A stretch of 6,153 bases of DNA, taken from NCBI GenBank assembly GCA_900552885.1, contig USBM01000135.1:1-6153 (forward strand), given 5' to 3'. The translations under genes were made by a program, and so were the position numbers. The notes beneath the pieces were generated by a model. The model saw only the letters and a list, made by a program, of their open reading frames with translations, did not search any database and was not told the origin of the DNA. This document shows positions 6,117 to 6,153 of this stretch, in pieces. Position 1 is the stretch's first letter. Each line of letters starts with the position of its first letter. This stretch comes from an uncultured Clostridium sp. (GTDB lineage Bacteria > Bacillota > Clostridia > Lachnospirales > Lachnospiraceae).

Positions 6117-6153
6117 CATGTCAACAACATGCAAACAGCATGCCGGCAACATG
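6117..6153. repeat. CATG motif at exact 11-bp period, running off the window
   Basis: CATG occurs at 6117, 6128, 6139 and 6150, each exactly 11 bp apart. The complete units are CATGTCAACAA, CATGCAAACAG and CATGCCGGCAA. The bases between drift but keep a C/A-rich character. The last CATG is the final four bases of the window, so the array may continue. An 11-bp period is not a multiple of three, so it does not reflect a repeated peptide of simple length. Apart from this, 6072-6153 holds no gene I can support. Confidence 0.65.

Noticed and set aside
5988..6152. Minus-strand ORF of 54 residues across the terminator
   Set aside because: It reads straight through the trmB terminator and the small ORF, has no visible ribosome site, and its start is at the window edge. 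It looks like a shadow of the hairpin sequence.
6083..6153. Open frame from ATG at 6083 to the window end (23 codons so far)
   Set aside because: No spaced Shine-Dalgarno (only AAG directly before the ATG), low-complexity Q/H/A-rich product over the CATG repeat, and too short to separate from chance.

Overview
The window reads as chromosomal DNA from a low-GC anaerobic Firmicute, most likely a member of the Lachnospiraceae (Roseburia / Agathobacter / Lachnospira type). This is inferred from the gene families and protein style, the AT-rich spacers, strong AGGAG-type ribosome binding sites, near-consensus sigma-A promoters and T-tailed hairpin terminators. No gene is species-diagnostic, so the genus is not fixed.

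Layout. Two divergent transcription units meet in a 226-bp control region (4520-4745). Leftward runs a probable operon of three genes: a secreted penicillin-binding-type D-alanyl-D-alanine carboxypeptidase (dacF-like, 4519-3107), a soluble DegS-type histidine-kinase-like protein 21 nt downstream (3085-1949), and arginyl-tRNA synthetase (argS, 1834-149). It closes with a hairpin plus U7 terminator (106-65). Rightward runs a two-Cys-cluster zinc-ribbon protein resembling the YvyF/TIGR03826 family (4746-5207), then trmB, the tRNA guanine-N7 methyltransferase (5217-5867), then a possible 46-residue protein whose last codons lie inside the unit's terminator (5913-6053; terminator 6030-6071).

The control region is the most structured non-coding part. 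It has two well-formed sigma-A promoters facing away from each other (TTGACA-17-TAAAAT leftward, TTGCGA-17-TATAAT rightward). Almost exactly midway between their -35 boxes sits a perfect 13-bp inverted repeat, interleaved with a second 7-bp inverted repeat. Each promoter therefore sees the same upstream element.

The most interesting protein-level observation is that the kinase-like protein keeps its ATP-binding N and G boxes. However, at the place where the HisKA_3 family has its phospho-accepting histidine (LHD), it reads LDQ. No response regulator is encoded in the window, so it may be an ATP-binding pseudokinase tied to cell-wall or translation genes. The right edge carries a CATG motif repeated four times at exact 11-bp spacing and running off the window. 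The left edge is a 26-of-27 A tract. Both edges are cut, so their full extent cannot be judged. No CRISPR array, IS element, tRNA, rRNA or known riboswitch was recognised.
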